Shown one piece after another: positions 1 to 11,363 of a stretch of DNA of 64,000 bases (position 1 is its first letter; the number at the start of each line of letters is the position of its first letter). The translations under genes were made by a program, and so were the position numbers. Origin of the DNA: Haemonchus contortus (lineage: Eukaryota > Nematoda > Chromadorea > Rhabditida > Trichostrongylidae). A model generated the notes under the pieces. The model made no database searches and was not told the DNA's origin. It saw only the letters and a program-made list of their open reading frames with translations. The stretch spans positions 32,836,331 through 32,900,330 of the forward strand of contig LS997567.1 of NCBI GenBank assembly GCA_000469685.2, in the 5' to 3' direction.

Positions 1-3000
1 GTATGTATGTATGTATGTATGTATGTATGTATGTATGTATGTATGTATGTATGTATGTATGTATGTATGTATGTATGTATGTATGTATGTATGTATGTAT
101 GTATGTATGTTGTATGTATGTATGTATGTATGTTATGTATGTATGTATGTATGTATGTATGTATGTATGTATGTATGTATGTATGGTATGTATGTATGTA
201 TGTATGTATGTATGTATGTATGTATGTATGTATGTATGTATGTATGTATGTATGTATGTATGTATGTATGTATGTATGTATGTATGGTATGTATGTATGG
301 TATGTATGTATGTATGTATGTATGTATGTATGTATGTATGTATGTATGTATGTATGTATGTATGTATGTATGTATGTATGTATGTATGTATGGTATGTAT
401 GGTATGTATGTATGTATGTATGTATGTATGTATGTATGTATGGTATGTATGTATGTATGTATGTATGTATGTATGTATGTATGTATGTATGTATGTATGT
501 ATGTATGTATGTATGTATGTATGTATGTATGTATGTATGTATGTATGTTATGTATGTATGTATGTATGTTATGTATGTTATGTATGTATGTATGTATGTA
601 TGTATGTATGTATGTATGTATGTATGTGTATGTATGTATGTATGTATGTATGTATGTATGTATGTATGGTATGTATGTATGTATGGTATGTATGTATGTA
701 TGTATGTATGTATGTATGTATGTATGTATGTATGTATGTATGTATGTATGTATGTATGTATGTATGTATGTATGTATGTATGTATTGTATGTATGTATGT
801 ATGTATGTATGTATGTATGTATGTATGTATGGTATGTATGTATGTATGTATGTATGTATGTATGTATGTATGTATGTATGTATGTATGTATGTATGTATG
901 TATGTATGTATGTATGTATGTATGTATGTATGTATGTATGTATGTATGGTATGTATGTATGTATGTATGTATGTATGGTATGTATGTATGTATGTATGTA
1001 TGTATGTATGTATGTATGTATGTATGTATGGTATGTATGTATGTATGTATGTATGTATGTATGTATGGTATGTATGTATGTATGTATGTATGTATGTATG
1101 TATGTATGTATGTATGTATGTATGTATGGTATGTATGTATGTATGTATGTATGTATGTATGTATGTATGTATGAATGTATGTATGAATGTATGTATGAAT
1201 GAATGTATGAATGTATGTATGAATGAATGTATGTATGTATGTATGTATGTATGTATGTATGTATGTATGTATGTATGTATGTATGTATGTATGTATGTAT
1301 GTATGTATGTATGTATGTATGTATGTATGAATGTATGTATGTATGTATGTATGTATGTATGTATGTATGTATGTATGTATGTATGTATGTATGTATGTAT
1401 GTATGTATGTATGTATGTATGTATGTATGTATGTATGTATGTATGTATGTATGTATGTATGTATGTATGTATGTATGTATGTATGTATGTATGTATGGTA
1501 TGTATGTATGTATGTATGTATGTATGTATGTATGTATGTATGGTATGTATGTATGTATGTATTGTATGTATGTATGTATGTATGTATGGTATGTATGTAT
1601 GGTATGTATGTATGTATGTATGTATGGTATGTATGTATGGTATGTATGTATGGTATGTATGTATGGTATGTATGTATGGTATGTATGTATGGTATGTATG
1701 TATGGTATGTATGTATGGTATGTATGTATGGTATGTATGTATGTATGTATGTATGGTATGTATGTATGGTATGTATGTATGGTATGTATGTATGGTATGT
1801 ATGTATGGTATGTATGTATGGTATGTATGTATGGTATGTATGTATGGTATGTATGTATGGTATGTATGTATGGTATGTATGTATGGTATGTATGTATGGT
1901 ATGTATGTATGGTATGTATGTATGTATGTATGTATGGTATGTATGTATGGTATGTATGTATGGTATGTATGTATGGTATGTATGTATGGTATGTATGTAT
2001 GGTATGTATGTATGGTATGTATGTATGGTATGTATGTATGGTATGTATGTATGGTATGTATGTATGGTATGTATGTATGGTATGTATGTATGGTATGTAT
2101 GTATGGTATGTATGTATGGTATGTATGTATGGTATGTATGTATGGTATGTATGTATGTATGTATGTATGTATGTATGTATGTATGTATGTATGTATGTAT
2201 GTATGTATGTATGTATGTATGTATGTATGTATGTATGTATGTATGTATGTATGTATGTATGTATGTATGTATGTATGTATGTATGTATGTATGTATGTAT
2301 GTATGTATGTATGTATGTATGTATGTATGTATGTATGTATGTATGTATGTATGTATGTATGTATGTATGTATGTATGTATGTATGTATGTATGTATGTAT
2401 GTATGTATGTATGTATGTATGTATGTATGTATGTATGTATGTATGTATGTATGTATGTATGTATGTATGTATGTATGTATGTATGTATGTATGTATGTAT
2501 GTATGTATGTATGTATGTATGTATGTATGTATGTATGTATGTATGTATGTATGTATGTATGTATGTATGTATGTATGTATGTATGTATGTATGTATGTAT
2601 GTATGTATGTATGTATGTATGTATGTATGTATGTATGTATGTATGTATGTATGTATGTATGTATGTATGTATGTATGTATGTATGTATGTATGTATGTAT
2701 GTATGTATGTATGTATGTATGTATGTATGTATGTATGTATGTATGTATGTATGTATGTATGTATGTATGTATGTATGTATGTATGTATGTATGTATGTAT
2801 GTATGTATGTATGTATGTATGTATGTATGTATGTATGTATGTATGTATGTATGTATGTATGTATGTATGTATGTATGTATGTATGTATGTATGTATGTAT
2901 GTATGTATGTATGTATGTATGTATGTATGTATGTATGTATGTATGTATGTATGTATGTATGTATGTATGTATGTATGTATGTATGTATGTATGTATGTAT

Positions 3001-3648
3001 GTATGTATGTATGTATGTATGTATGTATGTATGTATGTATGTATGTATGTATGTATGTATGTATGTATGTATGTATGTATGTATGTATGTATGTATGTAT
3101 GTATGTATGTATGTATGTATGTATGTATGTATGTATGTATGTATGTATGTATGTATGTATGTATGTATGTATGTATGTATGTATGTATGTATGTATGTAT
3201 GTATGTATGTATGTATGTATGTATGTATGTATGTATGTATGTATGTATGTATGTATGTATGTATGTATGTATGTATGTATGTATGTATGTATGTATGTAT
3301 GTATGTATGTATGTATGTATGTATGTATGTATGTATGTATGTATGTATGTATGTATGTATGTATGTATGTATGTATGTATGTATGTATGTATGTATGTAT
3401 GTATGTATGTATGTATGTATGTATGTATGTATGTATGTATGTATGTATGTATGTATGTATGTATGTATGTATGTATGTATGTATGTATGTATGTATGTAT
3501 GTATGTATGTATGTATGTATGTATGTATGTATGTATGTATGTATGTATGTATGTATGTATGTATGTATGTATGTATGTATGTATGTATGTATGTATGTAT
3601 GTATGTATGTATGTATGTATGTATGTATGTATGTATGTATGTATGTAT
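1..3648. repeat. Giant (GTAT)n tetranucleotide array
   Basis: Near-continuous GTAT repetition runs from the first base. Interruptions are single-base indels giving GGTAT steps (for example 185, 286, 299), a few GAATG variants around 1172-1227, and one TGTG slip near 627. No unit is a stop codon in any of six frames, so it translates as endless MYVC (+) or HTYI (-), which is not evidence of a gene. The array starts before the window, so its full length is unknown. Confidence 0.98.
1588..2156. repeat. 13-bp higher-order block inside the GTAT array
   Basis: Here the array switches to a regular GGTATGTATGTAT (13-bp) unit repeated a few dozen times, with occasional extra GTAT spacers (about 1614, 1740, 1922). 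The block stops abruptly and is followed by a perfect GTAT run from 2145 to 3647, about 1.5 kb with no visible error. This suggests separate amplification events, first of the 13-mer and then of the pure 4-mer. Confidence 0.9.
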
Positions 3649-3943
3649 ATTTGTTGTATCAAAACAAATATAATACCAACAATGGTGGAAATAGCTAACC
3701 ACGCAAGAACCAACGTCTTGTTGATCTTGGAAATTGCCACGTGACTCCAGGTCGTTTTTTATCAACCCTACGCAGTCTTGAAGCATCGAGTGGAACTTTT
3801 AGGTAGATCATGAGATTAACATAATGCTTCGCCTGACCGTACACAATAGATTCTTCCTAAATCTTCAGGAATTCAGGATACAGCTGAGCTTAAAAAAACA
3901 GGAACATGCAACAACCTCTTCACTACATTTCATCAGCTCTTCG

Positions 3944-4420
3944 TCAGAAAAATCGGACAGACGGCTGAGCCGCGCAGCCGATAACGTCATTGCAGTTGGC
4001 TCGTCTAGAAGATTCCACATGTCGTGGCGACTCTGGAAAAGTTGCAAATGACCCTCGAAACTTTGCAATGAATCCACGTATGTTCGAACTGTGGAGTGTT
4101 CGGATCTCATCGACCTCTCCCGATAATAGTGTGTTAGTGTCATGTTGATTTCCATAATGACGACGCATAAGCTCGTGTACATCATGGAAGAACGCAGCCT
4201 CCCAAAAACGGTGATTACTCCATACTTGATGATCTTGAATACATGTGTAAGCATACTGCTGCACACCTTGAGCGAGCCTCTGAAATGAACTAATGAAGAC
4301 TCCGAGTTCATGAGTATTGGATCGTTCGGGGAGTAAATGAGAGGTGTTTTTGGGAGCAACTTTTTCGAACGCCTTTTCTTGAATCTTATGAACAAGCTTC
4401 GAGAACATGCGTTCGAAAAA
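3944..4420 (-). CDS. Candidate host exon, DENN/Rab-GEF-like block (tentative)
   Basis: The minus strand is open for about 150 codons beside the TA repeat. The reading contains [19 protein letters not shown] (about 4170-4230), which recalls a W-x-N-x-x-FWE-x-AF block I associate with DENN-type GEFs of the MADD/SBF group. That resemblance is from memory and weak. An overlapping minus frame (3865-4150) is also open and looks protein-like, so there may be a frameshift near 4100 or an exon edge. No strong splice consensus was identified. The two overlapping open frames could also be chance. It is listed because it is the only non-transposon-looking coding block here. Confidence 0.25.
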   Translation of the reverse strand, partial: FFERMFSKLVHKIQEKAFEKVAPKNTSHLLPERSNTHELGVFISSFQRLAQGVQQYAYTCIQDHQVWSNHRFWEAAFFHDVHELMRRHYGNQHDTNTLLSGEVDEIRTLHSSNIRGFIAKFRGSFATFPESPRHVESSRRANCNDVIGCAAQPSVRFF

Positions 4421-4432
4421 TATACATACTGT

Positions 4433-4435
<3 letters not shown>

Positions 4436-4493
<58 letters not shown>

Positions 4494-4513
4494 CTGTTTT
4501 TTCAATCGATTTT

Positions 4514-4570
<57 letters not shown>

Positions 4571-4590
4571 TATATATATATATGTATATA
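4436..4590. repeat. (TA)n dinucleotide repeats
   Basis: There are two long TA tracts (about 4436-4489 and 4519-4566) and a short one (4572-4590), separated by 30 and 5 bp of non-repeat sequence. The TIYI-like readings are artefacts. Confidence 0.97.
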
Positions 4591-5695
4591 GGGTGGCTGA
4601 AAAGTATAGGACGCGCCATTAGGCGCTTGCTGGCACCCTGCTACTGGGTACTTTTAAATGTTTTGGGACTTTTAAAAAGCGCGGGATCTGTACAAGAATC
4701 CATAAAACCATTCGATTGACCGTTCGCCTGAACAATCGCTTAAAGGTTTCCACGCATCGACCCACTATCGAGAAGTTGCTCAGAAAAGATTACAGAAGCT
4801 GCGCCATCGCGAAACGACTCGGCGGCCCCAACTCAACAGTACGGAACATTGCCACTCTCAGGAATAAAGGAGATGCCTCTGAGAAGCCAAAAAAGGGGAG
4901 GACCAAGAACAGCGAACCACCGAGGATTCGTGATATCATCAGGAAGAGGGCCACCCGCAACGATGGAATCAGCAGAAATTAGATTGCTTTTGACCTCAAC
5001 ATCAGCTGTCAAACCGCCCAGAAAATTGTGAAACGCGACCTCAAGCTAAACAGTTATCGCTCCGTCGAGGACAGTTCCTTTAGAGCAGTCCAAGCAAATC
5101 GACTGATAAAATGCGGGGAAACTCCTTCGAGAGCTAAAGGCCCGCCGCATCACTGGCGCGATCTGGACTAATTAGTAAATTTCCACCGTAGAACACTATC
5201 CAGACCGTCAAAACCAGAGGCAGTTGTTGTGAAAAGCTGACAGCAGGTCCCCAAATGTCGCCTTGTGCGCAGCAGACAATCTTCAAAAGTGTAATGGTCT
5301 GGGCTGGAGATACATCGGAAAGCAAAACACCTTTGGTCATCATCAACAGAAATGGGAAAATTCGAGGTCCACAAAAAGGTAGTCTTTGTAGACCTACTAA
5401 ACTGGGTCACTGAACACCTTCGTAAACGATCGTTCGCACTTAAGCAAGATTGTGCCCCTTCTCATGCCTCAAAGTCGACAAAAGCTGTACTGGACGCGCA
5501 CTTCCGGGTTACTGGGGCAAAAACGTCTGACCTTTGTCTTCGCCAAATCTCTATCCAATGGACTTCTCTGTATGGGGGTACTTGGAAAGCAAAATCGCAG
5601 GACGCTCATACCGCACGAACCTGGACGTTCTGAAGTTGGGGCTTCAAAAGGCGTCGGACGATATCGACGTCGACTACCTGCGGCGTACGGGGGAC
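4591..5695 (+). mobile_element. Tc1/mariner-like transposon remnant
   Basis: A degraded IS630/Tc1-type transposase reads on the plus strand in several frames. The helix-turn-helix N-terminus is at 4716-4982 (RKDYRSCAIAKRLGGPNSTV, then a basic hinge). A second HTH-like part follows near 4980-5090. The second catalytic Asp region is QDCAPSHASK near 5447-5476, where QDNAPxH is usual. The C-terminal PNLYPMDFSVWGYLESK is near 5540-5590, with another frame in use. Stops and frameshifts between blocks make it non-functional. The 5' end, with a GGGTGGCTGAAAAGTATAGG start, abuts the TA repeat at about 4590. I found no matching 3' inverted repeat, because the element is cut at about 5695 by the next fragment. 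Confidence 0.75.
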
Positions 5696-6206
5696 TCAAG
5701 TGAATCAAGTTCTGGAAAACAGGATGGCCATCACTTTTTGACGATAAGATCCGGCAGCTGTCACTGGCACCACTCGCGGGCAAGCTTGGCCTTGTGGGCT
5801 GAATTACCGTCCTGCTGGAAGGACTACGAGATGTTTCAGGAAACGTGGTCGAATGTTTTGTTACGTCTATCGATACGCTCTTTGAGTACTGGTCTTGGTC
5901 AATTTTCACGCCGGCACCCGAAGAAACCACAAGCGTTTTACCCTTGCCAGTGACTTCTTCAAAAAACATTACTTTACTGCTTATACAGCAATTGCACGTC
6001 AGATGTTTCTTTCCGGTACGTTTTATTTGTTGAGGGATGGTTTTATCGCAAAAATTTTTTTGGCCAGAAAAAACGATGAAGGGTTGCGTGTCATCACTCA
6101 AGTAGGTCTGCGACTTTCTGCACTTTTCCACCCTGCTGTGTCTGTTGAGATAAGAACTGAAGCGAAATATCTGCATACGATAGGAATGGCAATGAAGCTT
6201 CTGCAT
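5696..6206 (-). pseudogene. Tc1/mariner transposase fragment, convergent to the previous one
   Basis: The minus strand reads VMFFEEVTGKGKTLVV and then GVKIDQDQY near 5900-5975, the central region of mariner/Tc1 transposases. After a frame change comes QQDGNSAHKAK near 5770-5820, the second catalytic Asp region, and then a degraded WPxxSPDLNP-like stretch at about 5720. The C-terminal Glu region is missing. The piece meets the plus-strand transposase tail tail-to-tail at about 5695. It may extend upstream to about 6340, but I cannot recognise its N-terminal domain. Confidence 0.6.
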
Positions 6207-6639
6207 GACATCCTTTCTACCTCTTCCTGGCTTGTCTACGATTCAATCTTCTTTTACGTATCGTTTAATGAGCCCTTATACGGTTATTATTCGAATCCCA
6301 AAGAATTTTATAATGCCCTTTCATCTCTCGCGTGTCAATGATTGCAACTAGCATTGAATGAGCCTACTCCATCTAAAAGATACGGGGAGTTCCACATCAG
6401 TAACCATGCATATTGCAAGGAAACCTTCTTATGCAACTAGTCAATAGCAGGTAATGTGAATTTGATTGATTATTTATACCCTGAAAATTTTTGAATTTTG
6501 GCGCCCATAGTTTACGTTCATGATACAGCCATCCATGAGTTGCACCAAAACTCACGCTCCAGAACATTTTAGGAAAAGCTTAATATGAAAATTTTGCTCT
6601 ATTCGGGCCGTAACTTGTAGATCAACAGCAAGCCCCACC

Positions 6640-7400
6640 TCAAGAACATGGACAACTTACCCTTAATTTTTTCTTCTGACAACGTCACTTTGCCTGTTCA
6701 CAATTGATACAGTCACTAACCAAATCAATACTATTCTGCAGCTAAATGATGTCAAAGAGAGGACGTCGTGTGATTAGTAATTGATTGAGCCCCATTCCTT
6801 CGAACCACCTCAAAAATACGATTGTCTGAGCTAGAGTAAAGGCTATCAATGAGTTGTTGCCTGAACTGAAACAATTGTGAAGGTTTGATCCAGGCCTATG
6901 AAGTGAGCGAAACGGTCAACTTGGTGCTTCAACCATTTACGATTGCTTTCTTCAGCTCGTTGATACCTCCAACTGCTTGTTTCCTTCATCATTCTTCCTT
7001 ATCATGGATCCCAATACGTTTTCCATGAATTCAAGTCAGAACTGTTAGCCGGCCAGAGCAAAAGGTCGAATTGGTGCTGATTAAGCCGGGCCTGGGTGCT
7101 CAGGCTGGCGTGAATCGGGGCATTATCCTGCATGAATACGAGCATGTTACCGATTCTGACGTTTAGAAGGAAGAAGAGCGCGGGGCATTACAAAACGACA
7201 AGCGGGAGAGTTGAGCTTCGGGACGACCATAAATGAAGACCTTAATGGAAGGAAGTTGCCGCCCATATAATGACTACCCCTTCCTTGGGATTTCGTCTGG
7301 AAGACTGGGCCTAACCTCCCTCAGATCGTGCCAGTACAACAGGTTTCCATCTAAGGCACAGTTAACTTTTTCCACGGAAAAAATCACCTAGAAAACGAAA
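6640..7400 (-). pseudogene. Decayed Tc1-like element, same family as the palindrome centre
   Basis: Minus-strand readings match, with many stops, the transposase C-terminal block at 41779-42221: the NRH region near 7150, then FMENVLGSMIRKN near 6990-7050 (FMENVWG-type in the better copy), then a basic tail. The sequence TGATACAGTCACTAACCAAA at 6705 also matches the inner edge of the palindrome-centre element (about 41749). It is much older than that copy, and no terminal repeats are visible. Confidence 0.55.
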
Positions 7401-7439
7401 TATCAAGAGAAAGAAGAGTAAACGACAAGACCTGAAAAG

Positions 7440-8180
7440 GCACCTTGTCGAGACATTCGTCAGCTCGACACATTATCGGGATTTCGTCAGCCTTACCGCC
7501 AAGAAAGCTGTCATGTTATCCATCAAGATTGCACCATGCTGATGCACAAGCAGGGTATAGAAGCAGCCGCTTCTTGGCATGGGGTAGTCGTCGTAGTAGT
7601 AGTTGTCGCCATAGCTATTAGGCTGCTCGCCAACCCATCGTCGTGACTGCTCCAGCCAACTCTCCCGTCCCTTCCCCTTCCTCCTTATCCTACTCTATTG
7701 AAAATTAGTATGTATAATAAACATATATATAGATATGTAAGCATACAGAAGCATCCCTTAAATCCACCTCACACTCAGGTATAAGCATAGCTAACCTATA
7801 ACTTCATATAGAGATGTCGAGTCATTCGTTTCGCTGGAGTCATCCATCAAGGTTTCGTCAGTATTGCCGTCACGCCTACGAGGAAACTGCCACTGCCATC
7901 CATCAGGATTGCATCATGCTGATGCACAAGCCACGATCATAAGCAGCTGCTTGCTGGCATGGAGGTTGTCGTCGTAGCAGTAGTTGTCACTATAACTAGG
8001 CGACTCGCCGACTGATCGTCGTGGCTGTTCACGCCAAATCGTCCTGATCCCCTCCCCTCTGTTCTATTCTCGGTTGTATATGAGTACGTATAATTAATAT
8101 GAATATAGAAATATGGGTATACAGAAGTATCCCTCAAGTCCGCCACTTACTCAGGTATAGGCAAAGCTAGCCTATAATTT
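7440..8180 (+). repeat. Two tandem copies of a ~370-bp LTR-like repeat
   Basis: Unit 1 (about 7440-7810) and unit 2 (about 7811-8180) align end to end. Shared blocks, some slightly diverged, include TCGTCAG..., GCTGATGCACAAGC, a GGCATGG-GTCGTCGTAG stretch, CATCGTCGTG-like, a TAATAAAC-like AT-rich patch and a final CTCAGGTATA(A/G)GC. A third copy lies at 21.9 kb. In the best copy the order is TATAAAAG, then AATAAA, which resembles the promoter and poly(A) arrangement of a solo LTR. No coding sequence is seen. Confidence 0.75.
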
Positions 8181-8880
8181 GATATGGAGGTCCCAGGGAG
8201 GTAATTTTTCTCCTGGGAAGGGACAACTAGAATCCTATAAGCTCCAGCAATTACTTATCCTATTTTTTCGATAACCTTATCTCCATCCTCCTCCCCCGTC
8301 CACTAAGAGCAAGTGACGTCGCGACATTCTTGGAAGACTCAGGACATGAGGGCAACATGGACAAGGTAACGACGATGTACAGTAAGTCCATCACTATGAT
8401 AATAAAACCTAATAGTAGAAAGAAGAAGTCTTTCGAAATAATACCCTCGAGCCATCACAATTTTCCTATTATACAGGAAACAATAAAGTATACGGTAGCG
8501 TATGCGATTTTTTAGGGGTCAAAATTCGGTGCTTATAACAAAAGCACTTCACTAGTGACTGTAATGTGGCAAGCCTGACATTATCACCTGAAATTAGTAA
8601 GTTACGGTCCTGGCGATGATTACCCTTTTATTCATAACGGCCTACTAAAGTACAATATAACTCCATCAAATGTACCGTCATTATAGAACTAGCAAATAGC
8701 TTTTCCGTTTAATTGAGGTAAGCGCGTCACACGTGAACGACACTGAGAGAATCTCGTGAATCGACGGTTTCGAGCCAGAGCGCCTTGCTACCGAGCCTAC
8801 TGATAACTCCATGCAAGACTTTAACCCACTGGCCACTGAGCTTTTATATTGTCCTTATTTTTTCTTATATCTGTGGTTAG
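8181..8880. other. No gene or repeat recognised
   Basis: AT-rich anonymous sequence. The short open frames (for example 8330-8515) show no family features. Nothing is supported here. Confidence 0.6.
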
Positions 8881-9060
8881 AAATGAATGTTTCCTGGACC
8901 GCAATGCTTCAAGACTCTCTAGAAAGCTGTGAGCTGAGCTGATACACGAAAACATGAAAAAATTATAGGAACACCTGATAACTTATATAAATACCCAAGC
9001 GAGCCAGAAACGTGCGTCCTGGCATCGGGACGCATGGTCGCCAACGTGTTAATAGTCTCA
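8881..9060. repeat. Dispersed MITE-like repeat, copy 1
   Basis: This stretch aligns with 13775-13960 over about 170 bp: GCTTCAAGA, GTGAGCT(G/A)AGCTGATAC, GAAAA(C/T)ATGAAAAAA and the closing GTCGCCAACGTGTTAA / GTCGTCAATGGGTTAA. The TTAAC-type end with a GC-rich patch suggests a small non-autonomous DNA element, but I could not define both termini. Confidence 0.55.
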
Positions 9061-9361
9061 CAACTGGCCGTATAATTAGTACCTCAAACCATTTATTGAA
9101 GGACCCAGCCACCACCGAGATGTCTCTTTTTATTGTTACCAGCTCCTGCATTGATGCAAACAAGAACAGGTAGTCTACGCTAGCTTGGCCAATGAGAAGT
9201 ATTTACTCTCAAACCTCTTTCTACTGCTTAGAGGATATGGTATATTGATGTTGCCATTCGACGATTACAAATCATGAACGGTGGCCACACTGCTTTCAAT
9301 CTCTCGCGCATCCAATTGAGATTACTGATCTCACATTACAAATTGTGAAGAACTTCGGTGA

Positions 9362-9931
9362 TATATAAAATTGGATCGCTCTAGTTGTACGGGATTCGAT
9401 AGAATAGCGTTAGAAGAGCCCCAATCCCTCAGAATAGCCACAGTTCACGTTTATCTCGCTGCCACGCGGTTCTCTGTGCAATTCTCCAACCAAGTTTCAG
9501 ACAGGGACCACACGTACAGACACTTTTTTATATCCTTCAAACTTGGGTAATTAAACCCGTCAACACAATACACGTCAACAGTACCAATGTCTTCAGGAGA
9601 ACTTATGCGTAATGACATGGCTAAAGATTGGAGCAAGATCAATATCGGATAACTGAGGTAAAGAATGCAGATACAACAAAGGCATGTGAGGTTAGACTGA
9701 AAATATTTAGGCTAAGCAAGTTTATTACACAATATCACTACAAAAGGAAACAGTAAGTAGAACTAAAGTAAGTAAAAGTAATGACAGCGGGATGGGTGCG
9801 TCGACGTCTAGGACAGGACTGGCTATCCGTTCTATGGGAACTGAATTGCGAAATACTCTGTAGAGCCACTATATTTGCGGGCCCAGGATTCGCACGCAAA
9901 ACCATCGCCGGAATCGCGAGTCTTCGCGATA
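9362..9931 (-). repeat. BEL-1 3' LTR
   Basis: This aligns along its length with 18370-18975 (shared GCTCTAGTTGTACGG, TCGATAGAATAGCGTTAGAA, CCACACGTACAG, ATATCACTACAAAAGGAA, GACAGCGGGATG). It lacks ~35 bp present at 18590-18628 of the partner. On the minus strand the LTR begins TATCGCGAA and ends AATTTTATATA. Confidence 0.9.
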
Positions 9932-9943
9932 CTCCCCCGGCCT
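9932..9943 (-). other. BEL-1 polypurine tract
   Basis: On the minus strand AGGCCGGGGGAG lies directly upstream of the 3' LTR start. It is the purine-rich plus-strand primer expected at this position. The assignment is positional, from the LTR boundary. Confidence 0.65.
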
Positions 9944-10483
9944 TACAAAAGTAGAGGAAGTGGGTGTAACAAGAGAGATCATGGGAAACTATGTGATTGA
10001 CATGATACGTCAGAGGCACCGTAACGACCTAATGTGTGTAGTCAACTATAAACGGCTAGGAGTTGCAGTTGAAAGAGTCATCTGTGTGATCTTTTGAACT
10101 AGCTCCTCGATGCCCACCCGATTACCTATTTGTTTCCGGTTGATCCCTCGTGGTCGTGATTTGCTCGATCTTGAGCTCGTACTCCCTCCTCTTTTGAACT
10201 AGCTCCTGCGAATGAACTTTGCCATTTGCTCTGCATGTTCGGCTTCCTCGCACAAGGCGGTGTAGTGACTTCATTCGACACAGTGTGTGCATTGTTGACC
10301 TTCTCTTGTACTCCGTTTATGCTGGTCCAACGGCAACGGACAAATGTTACATCTATTGTCGCTTCGTATTAATCGTCGACGTGCCCTTACATCTCGATAC
10401 CCTGAAAATGAGTCTGAGTAGTGGCTGCTTACGGCAAGGCAGAATGCGCAAGGAAGATTTTGCTGTGTCGGTCGGGTACTCAA
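9944..10483 (-). pseudogene. Second Gag-type zinc-knuckle module downstream of integrase
   Basis: The minus frame over about 10483-10271 reads LPCAFCLAVSSHYSD, then a basic linker (RARRRLIRSDN), then RCNIC and QCTHCVE. After one in-frame stop it continues SHYTALC. This spacing (C-x2-C...H; C-x2-C; C-x2-C...H-x4-C) is the pattern of nematode retroelement Gag zinc knuckles, although the expected last Cys of the first knuckle reads Phe. A basic, coiled-coil-like tail follows to about 10090. It lies after the integrase in transcription order, inside the LTRs, and in addition to the ordinary CCHC knuckle at 16.6 kb. It may be an accessory ORF, or gag sequence captured from another element. Confidence 0.55.
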
Positions 10484-10540
10484 AAACCTGCGCCATGCAC
10501 GAGGTTTGTTTCTTCTCAGCTGACTAACTTGTTGCTCACC

Positions 10541-10903
10541 TCAAGCCTTCAGTTCTCTTGTTTCCTGTAGTTCTAGCTCCAAACCGGCGATTTTGTCCTC
10601 CTGAGAATTCTTGCATGTTGTAGGCTGTCGAGAGCATGGGATATCTACGCGCCTGTGAAAGGCGTTTCGTGGCGCTTCAGTGTTTACATTTTTGAGCGTG
10701 TTTTCCACCACGACTACGATTTTGTTATCATCTCCATCACTTTCCACTTCATCCAGAACAACAAGGCCTTCGTCGTACTGCTGGCTAGGCTGCTTCGCTT
10801 CTAATCCTTCGTCATCAATGTCGACTTCCATGAACTCAACGTTTTCGTATACTGTTATCTTTTCGGCTGCTTGAATATTCTCGTCAGTGCTCTTCTTAAC
10901 CAC
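10541..10903 (-). CDS. Acidic ORF inside BEL-1, function unknown
   Basis: This 120-codon frame is rich in Asp, Glu and Val (for example DEVESDGDDNKIVVVVEN) and ends in a coiled-coil-like LELELQETRELKA. It runs into the zinc-knuckle module after a short gap and could be the N-terminal part of the same accessory product. I do not recognise a family. Confidence 0.4.
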   Translation of the reverse strand: MVKKSTDENIQAAEKITVYENVEFMEVDIDDEGLEAKQPSQQYDEGLVVLDEVESDGDDNKIVVVVENTLKNVNTEAPRNAFHRRVDIPCSRQPTTCKNSQEDKIAGLELELQETRELKA

Positions 10904-11114
10904 TTATGCGTCTGTAACCCTCGTTTTTTCCTATGCATCTACGGATGTTCGTGCGAGATAGCTGACATTACGTCCTCGTGTTTATGGTTCCTTTGTTAGC
11001 AACCTATAGTACATTGCGCTTGAAGCTGCCCTGACCTCACCTTCGAATGTTGTTCCTTCGGCCATCCCTGCATCTTAGTTTCTGCGGAAGTCGTCGTAGT
11101 ACTGTGAGCGGTCT

Positions 11115-11363
11115 TCATCCGTCATGTTTGTCGAATACCTGCGAGTGGGTGCTGTAGTTGCCGAAGAATTCCAAGGTATTTGTGATCAGCTGTCCCTGTT
11201 GATTTGGATCGAGGATAAGAGATTGATTGCGATCATTCATACCTTCTCCTTTGGGAATAGATTCCATGTTTCTGGGGTCATTCTCCCTGTTGCTACGAGT
11301 CCCTCGTACTTGCGGTGGAGAATCACCAGATGTGCCCGCGCCATATAGAATTACTATATTCAA
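11115..11363 (-). CDS. Small polar ORF inside BEL-1, unknown
   Basis: Eighty-two codons overlap the end of the 11360-11875 frame by a few bases. Composition is polar (Asn, Gly, Asp, Gln), with no membrane segment or motif. It is probably a continuation of the upstream frame after a frameshift. Function unknown. Confidence 0.3.
   Translation of the reverse strand: MNIVILYGAGTSGDSPPQVRGTRSNRENDPRNMESIPKGEGMNDRNQSLILDPNQQGQLITNTLEFFGNYSTHSQVFDKHDG

Noticed and set aside
3..3786. Very long open frames (up to 1245 codons) on both strands over the first 3.7 kb
   Set aside because: They are translations of the GTAT repeat (MYVC or HTYI repeated), which has no stop codon in any frame. There is no codon bias, domain or conserved start.
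4337..4622. IYIYIY-type open frames
   Set aside because: Readings of the TA dinucleotide repeats.
5469..6206. 245-codon minus-strand ORF as a host gene
   Set aside because: Its upstream half is mariner/Tc1-like, and its downstream half is the complement of a plus-strand transposase.
10219..10527. Plus-strand 102-codon ORF
   Set aside because: Antisense shadow of the zinc-knuckle module read on the minus strand.
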